From Helcobacillus massiliensis (GTDB taxonomy: Bacteria > Actinomycetota > Actinomycetes > Actinomycetales > Dermabacteraceae), in the NCBI RefSeq assembly GCF_014191425.1, contig NZ_JACHWP010000012.1:1-39018 (forward strand): a stretch of 39,018 nucleotides of DNA, in the 5' to 3' direction. This document shows, piece by piece, positions 30,950 through 39,018 of the stretch. The notes beneath the pieces were generated by a model, which was not told the DNA's origin, ran no database searches, and saw only the letters and a program-made list of their open reading frames with translations. Each line of letters opens with the position of its first letter. The first letter of the stretch is position 1. Made by a program: the position numbers and the translations under genes.

Positions 30950-31974
30950 CCGTCCCACTCCCACTCCATGCAGATGCCGCCGTTGGCGACGAACTCATCG
31001 GTGGTGACCAGCAGCAGGGCGCCGTCCTTCGAGTCGTCAAGGAACTCCGTCCCCTCCGGCTGGGAGGCCATGTTGTGCCGGCGGATCTTCGGCCTGCGCG
31101 GAGGGCAGTCCGGATGGAAGTGCAGCTCCATGCCCAACTGGCCGATCGCGTTCGTGGTGCGGACGTCGTACAGGGGCCTCGACCGCGGAGCGTCCAGCCG
31201 GCTCGGGGTCATCTCGTACTCCACGTACGCCATCTGCCCGCGCTCCAGCGGCTGATCGAGGATCAGCTCGAACACGGTCTGCCCCGATCCTTCGAACACG
31301 CGCTGCAGGCCGATGCGACCGCCCGCGCGCACGTTGACCCGATGCGGATTCCGATCACCGTGCGCATCCGGGAACGTGGCCTGCAGGGACCGCTCACCGC
31401 GCGCCGCCACCGCCTGGAAGATGTGGGTGCTGCGCGCACCCATGAACTGGCCGTTCTCGTTGTACCAGACAGTGCAGTGCATGAACGCGTTGCGCAGCTC
31501 CGGCGGGCCGTCCAGTCCCACCTCCCTGCGCACCTGCGCGTACTCCTCGCTATGGTTCAGCACTTCGGGACGGGTCTGGATCGACGCCCACCACGACTCC
31601 GACCCCTTCTCCACCTGCTGCTCCGCCGCCGTCAGATAGCCCGGCGGCGTGTCCAGGATCGACTCCAGTGCCTGCAGCGCGCGCAGCGACTGGTCGCGCC
31701 ACGGCTTCGTGCGGCCCGTGCGCCACATGCTGAGAGTGGAGGCGGACACGCTGACGCCGTGCGACTTCAGATGCTCCCGCATCCGGTGCAGGCTCAGGTT
31801 CCGCCGCTGAACAGCGGCCTGGAAACGAGTCGGGAAGTCAGGGTCCGCCGGCAGGTCCAGTGGCAGCGGTTCATCGCCGGTGTTCAGGAACGGCGGCCGC
31901 GAATCAGGCGATGCCGACTTCGGATCCTGCACGACGAACCCCCTTGTTCCTGTTCGTTCCTGCTCGGCGGCCAT
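30946..31974 (-). CDS. HTH protein with unrecognised C-terminal beta domain (first of a pair)
   Basis: A 342-residue protein. HTH region at about 50-90 (LSLHRMREHLKSHG, VSASTLSMWRTGRTKP) aligns with that of the 29999 gene (SVSA-TL-W-G, followed by LE/IEE and a PG-L motif). The C-terminal domain (HCTVWYNENGQFMGARSTHIF, QTVFELILDQPLERGQMAYVEYEM) matches the sibling mainly in the ELxLxxPL segment. It lacks a clear ribosome site at ATG 31974 (GTG 31977 is the alternative). It lies divergent from the SDR gene with 237 bp between, a natural site for autoregulation. Family not recognised beyond the HTH. Confidence 0.75.
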   Translation of the reverse strand: MAAEQERTGTRGFVVQDPKSASPDSRPPFLNTGDEPLPLDLPADPDFPTRFQAAVQRRNLSLHRMREHLKSHGVSVSASTLSMWRTGRTKPWRDQSLRALQALESILDTPPGYLTAAEQQVEKGSESWWASIQTRPEVLNHSEEYAQVRREVGLDGPPELRNAFMHCTVWYNENGQFMGARSTHIFQAVAARGERSLQATFPDAHGDRNPHRVNVRAGGRIGLQRVFEGSGQTVFELILDQPLERGQMAYVEYEMTPSRLDAPRSRPLYDVRTTNAIGQLGMELHFHPDCPPRRPKIRRHNMASQPEGTEFLDDSKDGALLLVTTDEFVANGGICMEWEWDG

Positions 31975-32108
31975 CACTGCCGACGGATGCTCAGCGTGCC
32001 GTGGGCCGACGCATCACACCGTTTTCTACAGCGCTCAACCTACCACCGTGCCCGTGTCTGATTCGCGCAGTTCAGAGCATAACGGTGATCCGTGTCCATC
32101 ACAGGGTG

Positions 32109-32138
32109 TTGGCACCCGTCGGCCGCCCTTCCTAGCCT
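32109..32138 (+). promoter_or_regulatory. Promoter of the SDR gene
   Basis: TTGGCA (32109-32114) and TAGCCT (32133-32138) are 18 bp apart, about 75 bases before the GTG start. Confidence 0.55.
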
Positions 32139-32211
32139 GGAGGCACCAGCGAGACCGAACCCGTCGGCGCGCCCCACCGCCCGCCGACCCCGCGGCCCAA
32201 GGAGCCCCATC

Positions 32212-32973
32212 GTGCACACCCTCATCACCGGCGCCTCATCCGGCCTCGGCACCATCTTCGCGGACCGCTTCGCGCGCCGTGGCCACGACCTCATCCTCGT
32301 GGCCCGCCGCACCGACCGCCTCGAAGCCCTCGCCACCCGCCTTTCGAGCGGCTACGGCATCGACGTCCAGGTCATCGGCCAGGACCTCGCCCGCGAAGGC
32401 GCCCCCGAGGCGCTCATGACCGAGATCGAACGCCGCGGCCTCGAGGTCGATGTCCTCGTCAACAACGCCGGGTTCGCCACCATCCGCCCCGTCAAGGACT
32501 CCACCCCGGGCACGCTGGAGAAGCAGGTGCAGCTCAACTGCGTCACCCCCGTCGGGCTCGCAGCCCGCGTGCTGCCGGCGATGCGGGAGCGCGGCCGCGG
32601 CACCATCATCAACATCGCCTCCACCGGCGCGTACCAGCCGATCCCCGATATGGCGGTCTACGCGGCGTCGAAGTCGCTCGTGCTGTCGTTCAGCGAAGCG
32701 CTCTGGTACGAGGAGAAGAAGCACGGCATCCGCGTGCTCGCCGCCTGCCCCGGCCCGATGAACACCGAGTTCTTCGACAACGCGGAGGCGACCGGTCTCG
32801 CCCTGCCGATGCAGAGCCCCGACCATCTCGTGGACACCACGCTGAAGAAGCTCGATGGCAGCGCCCCCAGCTTCATCGACGGGTTCGCGAACACCGTGCT
32901 GGCGAAGGTGATCATCCCGCGGGCGCCGAAGAAGCTGGTGCTGAAGGTCGCGCACCGCATCGCCCTCGGCTGA
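32212..32973 (+). CDS. Short-chain dehydrogenase/reductase
   Basis: A 253-residue NAD(P)-dependent oxidoreductase with a Rossmann fold. The cofactor motif TGASSGLG lies near residues 6-13, RRTDRLEAL favours NADP(H), NNAGF is near 84, and the catalytic triad is Ser in IASTGAY plus Tyr150/Lys154 in YAASK. CPGPMNTEF follows, as in DltE/YdfG-like members. GTG 32212 has AAGGAG seven bases upstream. Convergent with the PAP2 gene (20 bp apart). The substrate cannot be read. Confidence 0.92.
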   Translation: MHTLITGASSGLGTIFADRFARRGHDLILVARRTDRLEALATRLSSGYGIDVQVIGQDLAREGAPEALMTEIERRGLEVDVLVNNAGFATIRPVKDSTPGTLEKQVQLNCVTPVGLAARVLPAMRERGRGTIINIASTGAYQPIPDMAVYAASKSLVLSFSEALWYEEKKHGIRVLAACPGPMNTEFFDNAEATGLALPMQSPDHLVDTTLKKLDGSAPSFIDGFANTVLAKVIIPRAPKKLVLKVAHRIALG

Positions 32974-32993
32974 CCCTCTCGGGCGAGCGGCGC

Positions 32994-33686
32994 TCAGGGG
33001 GCCGACGGGTGCTCGCGCTGGCCTGGTTCCGCGACGATCTTCTCGGACGGCCACCAGGAGCTGAGCGCGATCGCCGCCCCGGCGCCCACCAGTGCCCCGC
33101 CGACGGTGTCCGACGGCCAATGAACCCCCAGGTAGATGCGGATCAGCGCCGTTGTCACCACCCACGCCGCCGCTGCGGCGATGAGGGCTGCGCGGGCGCG
33201 TCTGGTCCGGATGGCGCCGCACAGGACGAGAACAAGGACGATTGCCGTGACCAGCGACGCCGCACCCGTGGAATGACCCGACGGGAACGCCGGGCTCGTC
33301 TCGTGCACCAGGTGAAGGGTCTCCGGCGGCCGCTCCCGACCGAACACCTCCTTCAACCAGTCCGTGAGGACCCCCGCGCCCGACGTGGACGCGATGACCA
33401 GCAGGCCGGACCACCAGCGCCTCGTGGCCGCGACCAGGGCGATCACCGCGACCGCGGCGAGGGCCACACTGCCGAGCGGGCTCGCCAGCGGTGTGAACAG
33501 CTGCGCGATCCCCGTGAGGGCCGGAGTGCGGGCACTGATCGCCGCGGAGGACAGTACGTGGTCGACCTGCGCGAGTGCATTGGTGCGGGTGAGCAGGCCC
33601 ATCAGGAGAGCCGCAGCGATCAGGGCGAGGCCGGTGAGCAGGCGCGCTGGGGAGAAGGCGGGGCTGGGACGAGCGGGGCGCGGCAT
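32994..33686 (-). CDS. PAP2-family membrane phosphatase
   Basis: A 230-residue integral membrane protein with about five or six helices and all three PAP2 motifs: KEVFGRERPP, SPAFPSGHSTGA and RIYLGVHWPSDTVGG. The family dephosphorylates lipid phosphates such as phosphatidate or undecaprenyl pyrophosphate on the outer face. In a Gram-positive host with envelope genes nearby, undecaprenyl-PP recycling is possible, but the substrate is inferred. Confidence 0.92.
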   Translation of the reverse strand: MPRPARPSPAFSPARLLTGLALIAAALLMGLLTRTNALAQVDHVLSSAAISARTPALTGIAQLFTPLASPLGSVALAAVAVIALVAATRRWWSGLLVIASTSGAGVLTDWLKEVFGRERPPETLHLVHETSPAFPSGHSTGAASLVTAIVLVLVLCGAIRTRRARAALIAAAAAWVVTTALIRIYLGVHWPSDTVGGALVGAGAAIALSSWWPSEKIVAEPGQREHPSAP

Positions 33687-33799
33687 GGACCCACCGTAGC
33701 CCGGTCAGAACGCGAACAGCCCCACACTCAGCGCGTTCGCCTTCACGGCGACGGCGAGGCGGGGGCGAGCGAATTGGGCGAGCTGGACGCGGGCACGCC

Positions 33800-36700
33800 C
33801 TACGCCACGGCCTTGGCGGCGAGGAACAGGTCGCCCGGCATCGCCCGATCCAGGCGCCACTGGATCTGCATCGGCTTCGACCCCGTCGCCGAGACGCACG
33901 TCGCCGTGCCGAGACAGGTGTACGGCTCCGTTCCGATGTCCCCCGTCTTCGTCTCACGCACGAACAGGACCACGGTCGAGGACCCGTCGGCATACCTCCT
34001 GCCGGTGGGGCTGTCCGCCCCCGTCAGCGACTGCGACTCCCAGTGCATCTCCTGCTGGTTCAGCGCATAGTCGCGGTACAGAGTGGACGGGGAGAAGTCT
34101 GCCTCCGACTTCTTCAGCGTGATCAGCAGGATGTCGGTGTTCAAGGCCCGCACGTACTTCACGCCCTCACGGATCGACCCGGGCTTCTCCGCATCGAGCG
34201 TCCCCACCCCGAGCCCCGCCAGGAGCTCCTCGCGGGTGTAGGCGGCGTGCGTGCACAGCGGCGACACCGCCCCCAAACGGCCCTCCAGCGCTCGTGGCAC
34301 CGTGTCCATCTGCTCAGCGCGCACCTCGAAGATCTGCAGCAGCTCACCCACCACCGCCGGCAGAGACCGCAGGTGCTCCACGCCGGCAGCGACCGCCGCC
34401 TCCCGCGCCTGAACCGAATCGGTCGATCCATCCGACCCGGTGAACGCCTCCCCGTCAGGCCGGGTGAAACCGCCCGGGAAGAATGAGAACACCAGCATCG
34501 CCGCCGCCAGCTTCGTGGGTGCATCAGCTGCGGCGAGGTCCACCCGGTTCAGCAGCAGGTCGCGGTAGAGCCGTAGCCGCGCCGGGTCATCCACCGCCGT
34601 GAACGCCCGCACCCGCTGCAGCAGCCGTTCCTCCTCCGCGCTCGGCAACCGGATCAGGTCCGTGCCGAACGCCCAATCCGACACGCTCCGCCACGACGTC
34701 GACCGCTTCGACCCCTGATAGGTGCGCGTCGACGCCCGCGCCCCGTACACGTCCTCGAGCGTCCGATCCGCCTCCTCCAGGTACGCCCGCAGCGTCAGTC
34801 CTCCGGCGGAGGCGTCGGCCGCTGCGGCGGCATGACCGCGCACATCCGCCACCAGCTCCCGCGTGGTCATCTCCATCTGGGTGCGGATCGACTGCACCAC
34901 GATGTCCTGCGCCGTCTCATCCAGCACGATCTCGCACCCCGGCGCCAGGAACGGGAAGCCCTTGCGCACCTGGTCCTCGAGGCGGCGCCGGCTCGTGCCC
35001 GTCAGCGCCCGGAACTTCAGATCGAAGCGGAACGACCGGTTCTGTTCACCGATGAAGTCCAGCACCGTCAGCAGCGCCTTGCCGTGACTGCGGCGCAGAC
35101 CGCGCCCCAGCTGCTGCAGGAAGATCGTCGCCGACTGCGTGGGCCGCAGCATCAGGATCGTGTCGATCTGAGGAATGTCCAGGCCCTCATTGAACAGGTC
35201 AACCGCGAAGATGCACCGCAGATCCCCCGCGCGCAGGGCGTTCAGCGCATCCCGGCGCACCTCCTGCGGCGACTCACCCGACAGCGCCACCGACGCGATC
35301 CCCGCTTCGGTGAACACCTCGGCCATGAACTGCGCATGCGCCACGCTCACACAGAACCCGAGCGCCCGCATCCCGGCCACATCGGTCACCGTGGTGCGCA
35401 GCGCCTCGATCACCCGTGCCGCACGGTCCCGGTTGTGGGCGAGGATCTGCGCGAGCTGCTGCTCGTCGTACCGGCCGCGGGCGAAGCGCACCTGCGTCAG
35501 GTCGGTCCCGTCGGCCACCCCGAAGTAGTGGAACGGGACCAACAGGTCCTCTTCCAGCGCGTCCCACAGCCGCAGCTCGCTCGCGATCCGGCCGTCGAAG
35601 AACTCGGTCGCGACGCTGACCCCGTCGGCCCGCTCCGGTGTGGCCGTCAGCGCCAGCAGCTCCTCCGGCCGCAGGTGCTCGAGGACGCGGCGGTACGAGG
35701 AGGCGCTGGCGTGGTGGAACTCGTCCACCACCACCACCTGGAAGGCCGACGGGTCCACCTCGTTCACCAGGCGCGCCTTCGACAGGCTCTGGATCGACGC
35801 GAACACGTGCCGCCACCGCTGCGGCCGCTGCCCGCCCACCAGGACCTCCCCGAACGTGTCGTCCTTCAGCACCGTGCGGTACGTGCGGCGCGCCTGCTCG
35901 ATGATCTCCTGCCGGTGCGCCACGAACAGCAGGGTGGGCCGCGGCCCACTCGGTGGGCAGAGCCGCAGGTAGTCGAGCGCGGCCAGGATCGTCTTGCCGG
36001 TGCCGGTCGCCGCCACCACCAGGTTCCGGTGCCGGTCATGCAGGGTGCGCTCCGCCTCCAGATGCTCCAGCATCCGCGCCTGATGCGGGTACGGGCGCAC
36101 ATCCACGTGCGCGGTGGTGATCGCCAGATCCTCGCGGGGCCGCGGCGCCGGCGCGCTGCGGACCGACTGCCGCGCGATCTCGGACGTCAGCAGGTCCAGG
36201 TCCCGCGCCGGATCGAACGGGACGAACTCGTCGGACTCCCAATACGTGGAGAACGCGGAGTCGAACTTCTCCAGCAGCCGCGGAGTCGCCGTGCTGGACA
36301 GCCGCACGTTCCACTCCAAGCCGTCCACCAGCGCCGCCGAGGACAGGTTCGACGACCCCACATACGCGGTGCTGAACCCGGTGCGGCGGTGGAACATCCA
36401 CGCCTTCGCATGCAGCCGCGTGGTGTCCGCCGTGTACGAGACCCTCACCTGCGCGCCGTACTCCTGAGCCAGCCGCTGCACCGCGGTGGCGTCCGTGGCG
36501 CCCATATAGGTGGTGGTCAGAACCCGGATCGGGATGCCGCGCTCTCGGGCTCGCTTCAGGCTCGCGTGCAGGATCCGCAGCCCCGAGTGCTTGACGAAGG
36601 CGCACAGCAGGTCGATGCGGTCGGCGCTGTCGATCTCCTTGAGCAGCTGACTGGACAGGCTCGGATCGTGCTTCGCGTTGGTGAGCAGGGCGGCGTCCCG

Positions 36701-37111
36701 CAGCGGGATCTCCGGGTGCGGCGGTGCGGCGACGAGCGGGTCGGCGATGCTGCGCAGCAGGCGCGGCCCCGGCATGATCGTGGAGGCGGGGGCGCTGTCG
36801 CGGGCAGGGGCGGCGGCGTCGAGCAGGTCGAGGATGCGGTTGGCGAGGTCGATCTGGTCGCTGCTGTCCTTCATCTGGTCGAGGACGCGGTGCAGACGCT
36901 CCGCTACTTCCACGGTCAGCACATGTGCGGCGTCCGCGGCGTCCACGTCGGCGGGCTCCTCGACGCGCAGGCCGGCATCGCGGGCCTCCTGGATGAGGTG
37001 GAGGAGGCCGACGGTCTCCACGCGCTCGTAGAGCCCCGGGGTGAGGGCGGGTGCTGGGCGCGGGGAGGAGGCGGCTGGTGAGGCGCCCGTGGGGGCCGAA
37101 GGTTCCTGCAT
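33800..37111 (-). CDS. PLD nuclease / SF2 helicase / DUF3427 protein, SauUSI-like type IV restriction enzyme
   Basis: A 1103-residue protein. A phospholipase-D-type nuclease domain (about 140-320) carries HAKAWMFHR near 231 and GSSNLSSAAL. The helicase core has ATGTGKT (near 370), DEFHHA (near 461), LTATPERAD, FNEGLDIPQID and QQLGRGLRRS. The C-terminal DUF3427 (about 955-1100) reads YTREELLAGLGV, LITLKKSEADFSPSTLYRDY, HWESQS, VVLFVRE and YTCLGTATC. This domain order is that of Staphylococcus aureus SauUSI, an ATP-dependent enzyme that cuts DNA containing 5-methylcytosine and reads the mark with DUF3427. Specificity here is inferred. Probably leaderless: TAGGCT lies six bases before the ATG. 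It starts 35 bp after the phosphate-transporter gene ends. Confidence 0.9.
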   Translation of the reverse strand: MQEPSAPTGASPAASSPRPAPALTPGLYERVETVGLLHLIQEARDAGLRVEEPADVDAADAAHVLTVEVAERLHRVLDQMKDSSDQIDLANRILDLLDAAAPARDSAPASTIMPGPRLLRSIADPLVAAPPHPEIPLRDAALLTNAKHDPSLSSQLLKEIDSADRIDLLCAFVKHSGLRILHASLKRARERGIPIRVLTTTYMGATDATAVQRLAQEYGAQVRVSYTADTTRLHAKAWMFHRRTGFSTAYVGSSNLSSAALVDGLEWNVRLSSTATPRLLEKFDSAFSTYWESDEFVPFDPARDLDLLTSEIARQSVRSAPAPRPREDLAITTAHVDVRPYPHQARMLEHLEAERTLHDRHRNLVVAATGTGKTILAALDYLRLCPPSGPRPTLLFVAHRQEIIEQARRTYRTVLKDDTFGEVLVGGQRPQRWRHVFASIQSLSKARLVNEVDPSAFQVVVVDEFHHASASSYRRVLEHLRPEELLALTATPERADGVSVATEFFDGRIASELRLWDALEEDLLVPFHYFGVADGTDLTQVRFARGRYDEQQLAQILAHNRDRAARVIEALRTTVTDVAGMRALGFCVSVAHAQFMAEVFTEAGIASVALSGESPQEVRRDALNALRAGDLRCIFAVDLFNEGLDIPQIDTILMLRPTQSATIFLQQLGRGLRRSHGKALLTVLDFIGEQNRSFRFDLKFRALTGTSRRRLEDQVRKGFPFLAPGCEIVLDETAQDIVVQSIRTQMEMTTRELVADVRGHAAAAADASAGGLTLRAYLEEADRTLEDVYGARASTRTYQGSKRSTSWRSVSDWAFGTDLIRLPSAEEERLLQRVRAFTAVDDPARLRLYRDLLLNRVDLAAADAPTKLAAAMLVFSFFPGGFTRPDGEAFTGSDGSTDSVQAREAAVAAGVEHLRSLPAVVGELLQIFEVRAEQMDTVPRALEGRLGAVSPLCTHAAYTREELLAGLGVGTLDAEKPGSIREGVKYVRALNTDILLITLKKSEADFSPSTLYRDYALNQQEMHWESQSLTGADSPTGRRYADGSSTVVLFVRETKTGDIGTEPYTCLGTATCVSATGSKPMQIQWRLDRAMPGDLFLAAKAVA

Positions 37112-37146
37112 ATCGGCAGCCTAGAGCCCCGCGCCCGCGCAACGGA

Positions 37147-38766
37147 TCAGAACACGGTGCGGAACGCCGTCACGGCGATTGCGCCGAGCACCGCGGCGAC
37201 CGGCAGCGTCACGATCCACGCGAGCGCGATCGGACGCATCATGCGCCAGTTCGCGGCCCGGTTCACCATGCCCACACCGAGCACGGCACCGATGAGGATG
37301 TGCGTGGAGGACACCGGCAGGCCCAGCTGCGAGGCGCCCATCACCACGGTTGCAGCGGCGAGCTCAGCAGCGAAGCCGGAGGACGGGTGCATCTTCGTCA
37401 GGCCCGACCCCACGGTCTGAATGACGTTGCGGCCGATGAACCACAGGCCCGCCACGAGCGCGATGCCGAACGCGACCAGCACCGGCAGCGGGATCAGGGC
37501 CTCTTCGCCCACCTCACCGGTGGCGAGGACGTCCAGCACCGCGGCGAACGGGCCGATGGCGTTGGCGATGTCGTTGGAGCCGTGCGAGAACGCGAACGCG
37601 CTCGCGGTGAACACCTGCATCCAGGCGAACAGGATGAACGTGGCTCGGGACAGGGAGCGGGTCTGCAGGCTGTTCGCGAACATGAACAGGGACATCCACG
37701 CGATCACAGCGACCATGGCCAGGCCGACGACGGCCTGGGTGGTGGTCGGTTCGAACCCGGTGTTCTTCAGCCCCTTGAACAGCAGCATCGCCGTGATCAT
37801 GACGGCGCCGAACGCGCCCAGCAGCGGCACCCAGAAGGTGAGGGCGCGGTGGCTGCGGATGTCATCGACCTTGCGGTCCAGTTTGCGCATCGTGCGGTAG
37901 AACTGATGCTCCGCCTCCTCAGCGTCGAGGTCGACGTCCTCATCGATCGCCAGCTGGGCGCGTTCACGGGCGCTCATCGGGCGGTTGGAGTAGGCGAGGG
38001 CCTGCAGCGAGGTGATGCGGTCCACCTCTTCCTCATCGCCGCTCTCGAGCATCTGCTCCTTGACGGCGGCGAGGCGGCGGGTGGCCTTGCGGTTGTACAG
38101 CAGGATGTAGCGGCGGATGAACCAGAACAGGGCGTAGGCGACAATGCCGCCCAGCACCGGCGACAGCACCCAGCTCACCACGATCTGCACGATCTGGTCC
38201 CACTGCACCATCGACAGTCCGCCCGAATGGGTGGAGTAGCCGACCACGAGGGACGCACCCACGATGGCGCCGATGATCGAATGCGTGGTGGACACGGGCA
38301 GGCCGAACTTCGTGGCGACCAGCAGCCACACGGCGGCGCCGAACAGGGCCGCCATCATGATGTACACGAACTGCATCGGGTCTGCGGAGATCGGGCCGAT
38401 GTCCACGATGCCGCTCTTCACGGTGTCGGTGACCTCACCGCCGGCGAGGAGCGCACCGGAGACCTCGAAGACGGCGGCGATCAGCAGTGCCTGCTTCATG
38501 GTGAGGGTGCCGGCGCCCACCGAGGTGCCGAACGAGTTGGCGACGTCATTGCCGCCGATGTTGAACGCCATGAACAGACCCAGCAGGATCGCCACGACGA
38601 TGAGGATGCCGAACTGGCCGTTGGGCAGGTGCCCGCGGGTCCACAGCGTGAAGACGATGAGGGTGACGGCCATGAGCGAGCCGAAGGCGAGATGCCACCA
38701 GCGGTCGGCACCGAGGAAGCCCTGGTTCTCCGTGACGTCGGGCGCCGGAGCAGAAGTGGGAGACAT
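37147..38766 (-). CDS. pit: Inorganic phosphate transporter, PiT family
   Basis: A low-affinity phosphate symporter of 539 residues. It has the two inverted PiT repeats: FNIGGNDVANSFGTSVGAG with PVSTTHSIIGAIVG in the first half, and SHGSNDIANAIGP with PVSSTHILIGAVLG in the second. A hydrophilic charged cytoplasmic loop of about 120 residues (KEQMLESGDEEEVDRI to DDIRSHRAL) lies between them. ATG 38766 is chosen over an in-frame TTG 12 codons upstream, although its ribosome site is weak. Confidence 0.93.
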   Translation of the reverse strand: MSPTSAPAPDVTENQGFLGADRWWHLAFGSLMAVTLIVFTLWTRGHLPNGQFGILIVVAILLGLFMAFNIGGNDVANSFGTSVGAGTLTMKQALLIAAVFEVSGALLAGGEVTDTVKSGIVDIGPISADPMQFVYIMMAALFGAAVWLLVATKFGLPVSTTHSIIGAIVGASLVVGYSTHSGGLSMVQWDQIVQIVVSWVLSPVLGGIVAYALFWFIRRYILLYNRKATRRLAAVKEQMLESGDEEEVDRITSLQALAYSNRPMSARERAQLAIDEDVDLDAEEAEHQFYRTMRKLDRKVDDIRSHRALTFWVPLLGAFGAVMITAMLLFKGLKNTGFEPTTTQAVVGLAMVAVIAWMSLFMFANSLQTRSLSRATFILFAWMQVFTASAFAFSHGSNDIANAIGPFAAVLDVLATGEVGEEALIPLPVLVAFGIALVAGLWFIGRNVIQTVGSGLTKMHPSSGFAAELAAATVVMGASQLGLPVSSTHILIGAVLGVGMVNRAANWRMMRPIALAWIVTLPVAAVLGAIAVTAFRTVF

Positions 38767-38917
38767 TGACACACCAGATTCGTGGGAACGATATGCGAAC
38801 AAAAGGCCACTTGCAGGCTAACGCTCCATGAACGTCTGTTGCAGAGCCGAGATGTTATCGAGACCTACCGCAAGACAACATCACAGCAATGGTGGACGGA
38901 AGGTTAACGGGGGTTCG

Positions 38918-39018
38918 TCATCGCTTCCGTGCGGCCGCTTTTGCAGGCCCGGCGCCGTTCACCACCATGCCGCCGCGGATCGTGAAGGGGTAGCACATGC
39001 CGTTGATGCCGGGTCCCA
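38918..39018 (-). CDS. C-terminus of an unidentified protein (5' part outside window)
   Basis: The last 32 or so codons of a minus-strand gene are present. The sequence contains GINGMCYPFTIRGGMVVNG and ends in a basic tail AKAAARKR before TGA. Codon use looks genuine, and the segment reads like a conserved C-terminus, but I cannot assign a family. The 151 bp between it and the phosphate transporter hold no obvious gene. Confidence 0.55.
   Translation of the reverse strand, partial: GPGINGMCYPFTIRGGMVVNGAGPAKAAARKR

Noticed and set aside
32236-33993. 585-codon minus-strand frame across the SDR and PAP2 genes
   Set aside because: It conflicts with two genes that carry clear catalytic motifs in other frames.
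34832-37081. 749-codon plus-strand frame opposite the restriction enzyme
   Set aside because: Antisense shadow; Arg/Gln/His-rich with no recognisable motif.
38903-38920. GTTAACG and GTTCGTC ten bases apart as a PHO box for the phosphate transporter
   Set aside because: Match to the actinobacterial PhoP repeat is poor and spacing is not the usual 11; PiT carriers are also often not PhoP-dependent.

Overview
The window is high-GC DNA with the gene order and codon use of an actinobacterium, most likely a member of the Micrococcales. A Dermabacteraceae/Brachybacterium-like host is a guess from protein style, not a proof. It covers the origin-proximal flank of the chromosome: parB, the trxB/murJ block and the rpsF-ssb-rpsR-rplI operon sit in the order known from mycobacteria and streptomycetes. 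That order is followed by a lineage-specific accessory stretch. No insertion sequence, integrase, rRNA or CRISPR array was seen.

Layout. 1-1579: parB, cut at its 5' end, with a very long Ala-rich N-terminal segment. 1580-4213: a 2.6 kb non-coding region with 17 parS-like palindromes (2013-3955), flanked on both sides by DnaA-box-like sequences. 4214-13524 (minus strand): DUF6049 secreted/membrane protein, murJ, membrane pseudokinase, a small membrane protein, trxB and a cysteine-less thioredoxin-like protein. 13615-15087: CCA-adding enzyme, divergent from that block. 15248-17809: class A penicillin-binding protein with a Lys/Glu-rich coiled-coil tail. 18160-20035: rpsF, ssb, rpsR, rplI, preceded by a structured leader and followed by a strong terminator. 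20064-20661: a terminator, a four-unit dyad-symmetric repeat and a 27-bp minisatellite. 20662-23311: amino-acid permease and a lipoprotein. 23526-23609: tRNA-Leu(CAG).

23701-28139 (minus strand): six intact lipoprotein genes plus one truncated relic. Five of the six intact genes clearly share a compact C-terminal domain with two cysteines, the sixth is more distant, and all have fast-changing low-complexity linkers. Part of the cluster arose by a tandem duplication of about 1.5 kb followed by an internal deletion; the 88-bp repeat and gene remnant left behind are visible. 28373-33686: beta-lactamase-fold serine hydrolase, two overlapping paralogous HTH proteins with a shared unrecognised C-terminal domain, an SDR oxidoreductase and a PAP2 phosphatase. 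33800-37111: a PLD-nuclease/SF2-helicase/DUF3427 protein with the architecture of the type IV restriction enzyme SauUSI. 37147-38766: PiT phosphate transporter. The window ends in the C-terminus of an unidentified minus-strand gene.

How the parts fit. The left half couples chromosome segregation (ParB and its array) with envelope synthesis (lipid II flippase, pseudokinase, PBP) and translation. The most unusual items are the dense parS array beside a ParB with a long disordered-looking region, and the expanding two-cysteine lipoprotein family.
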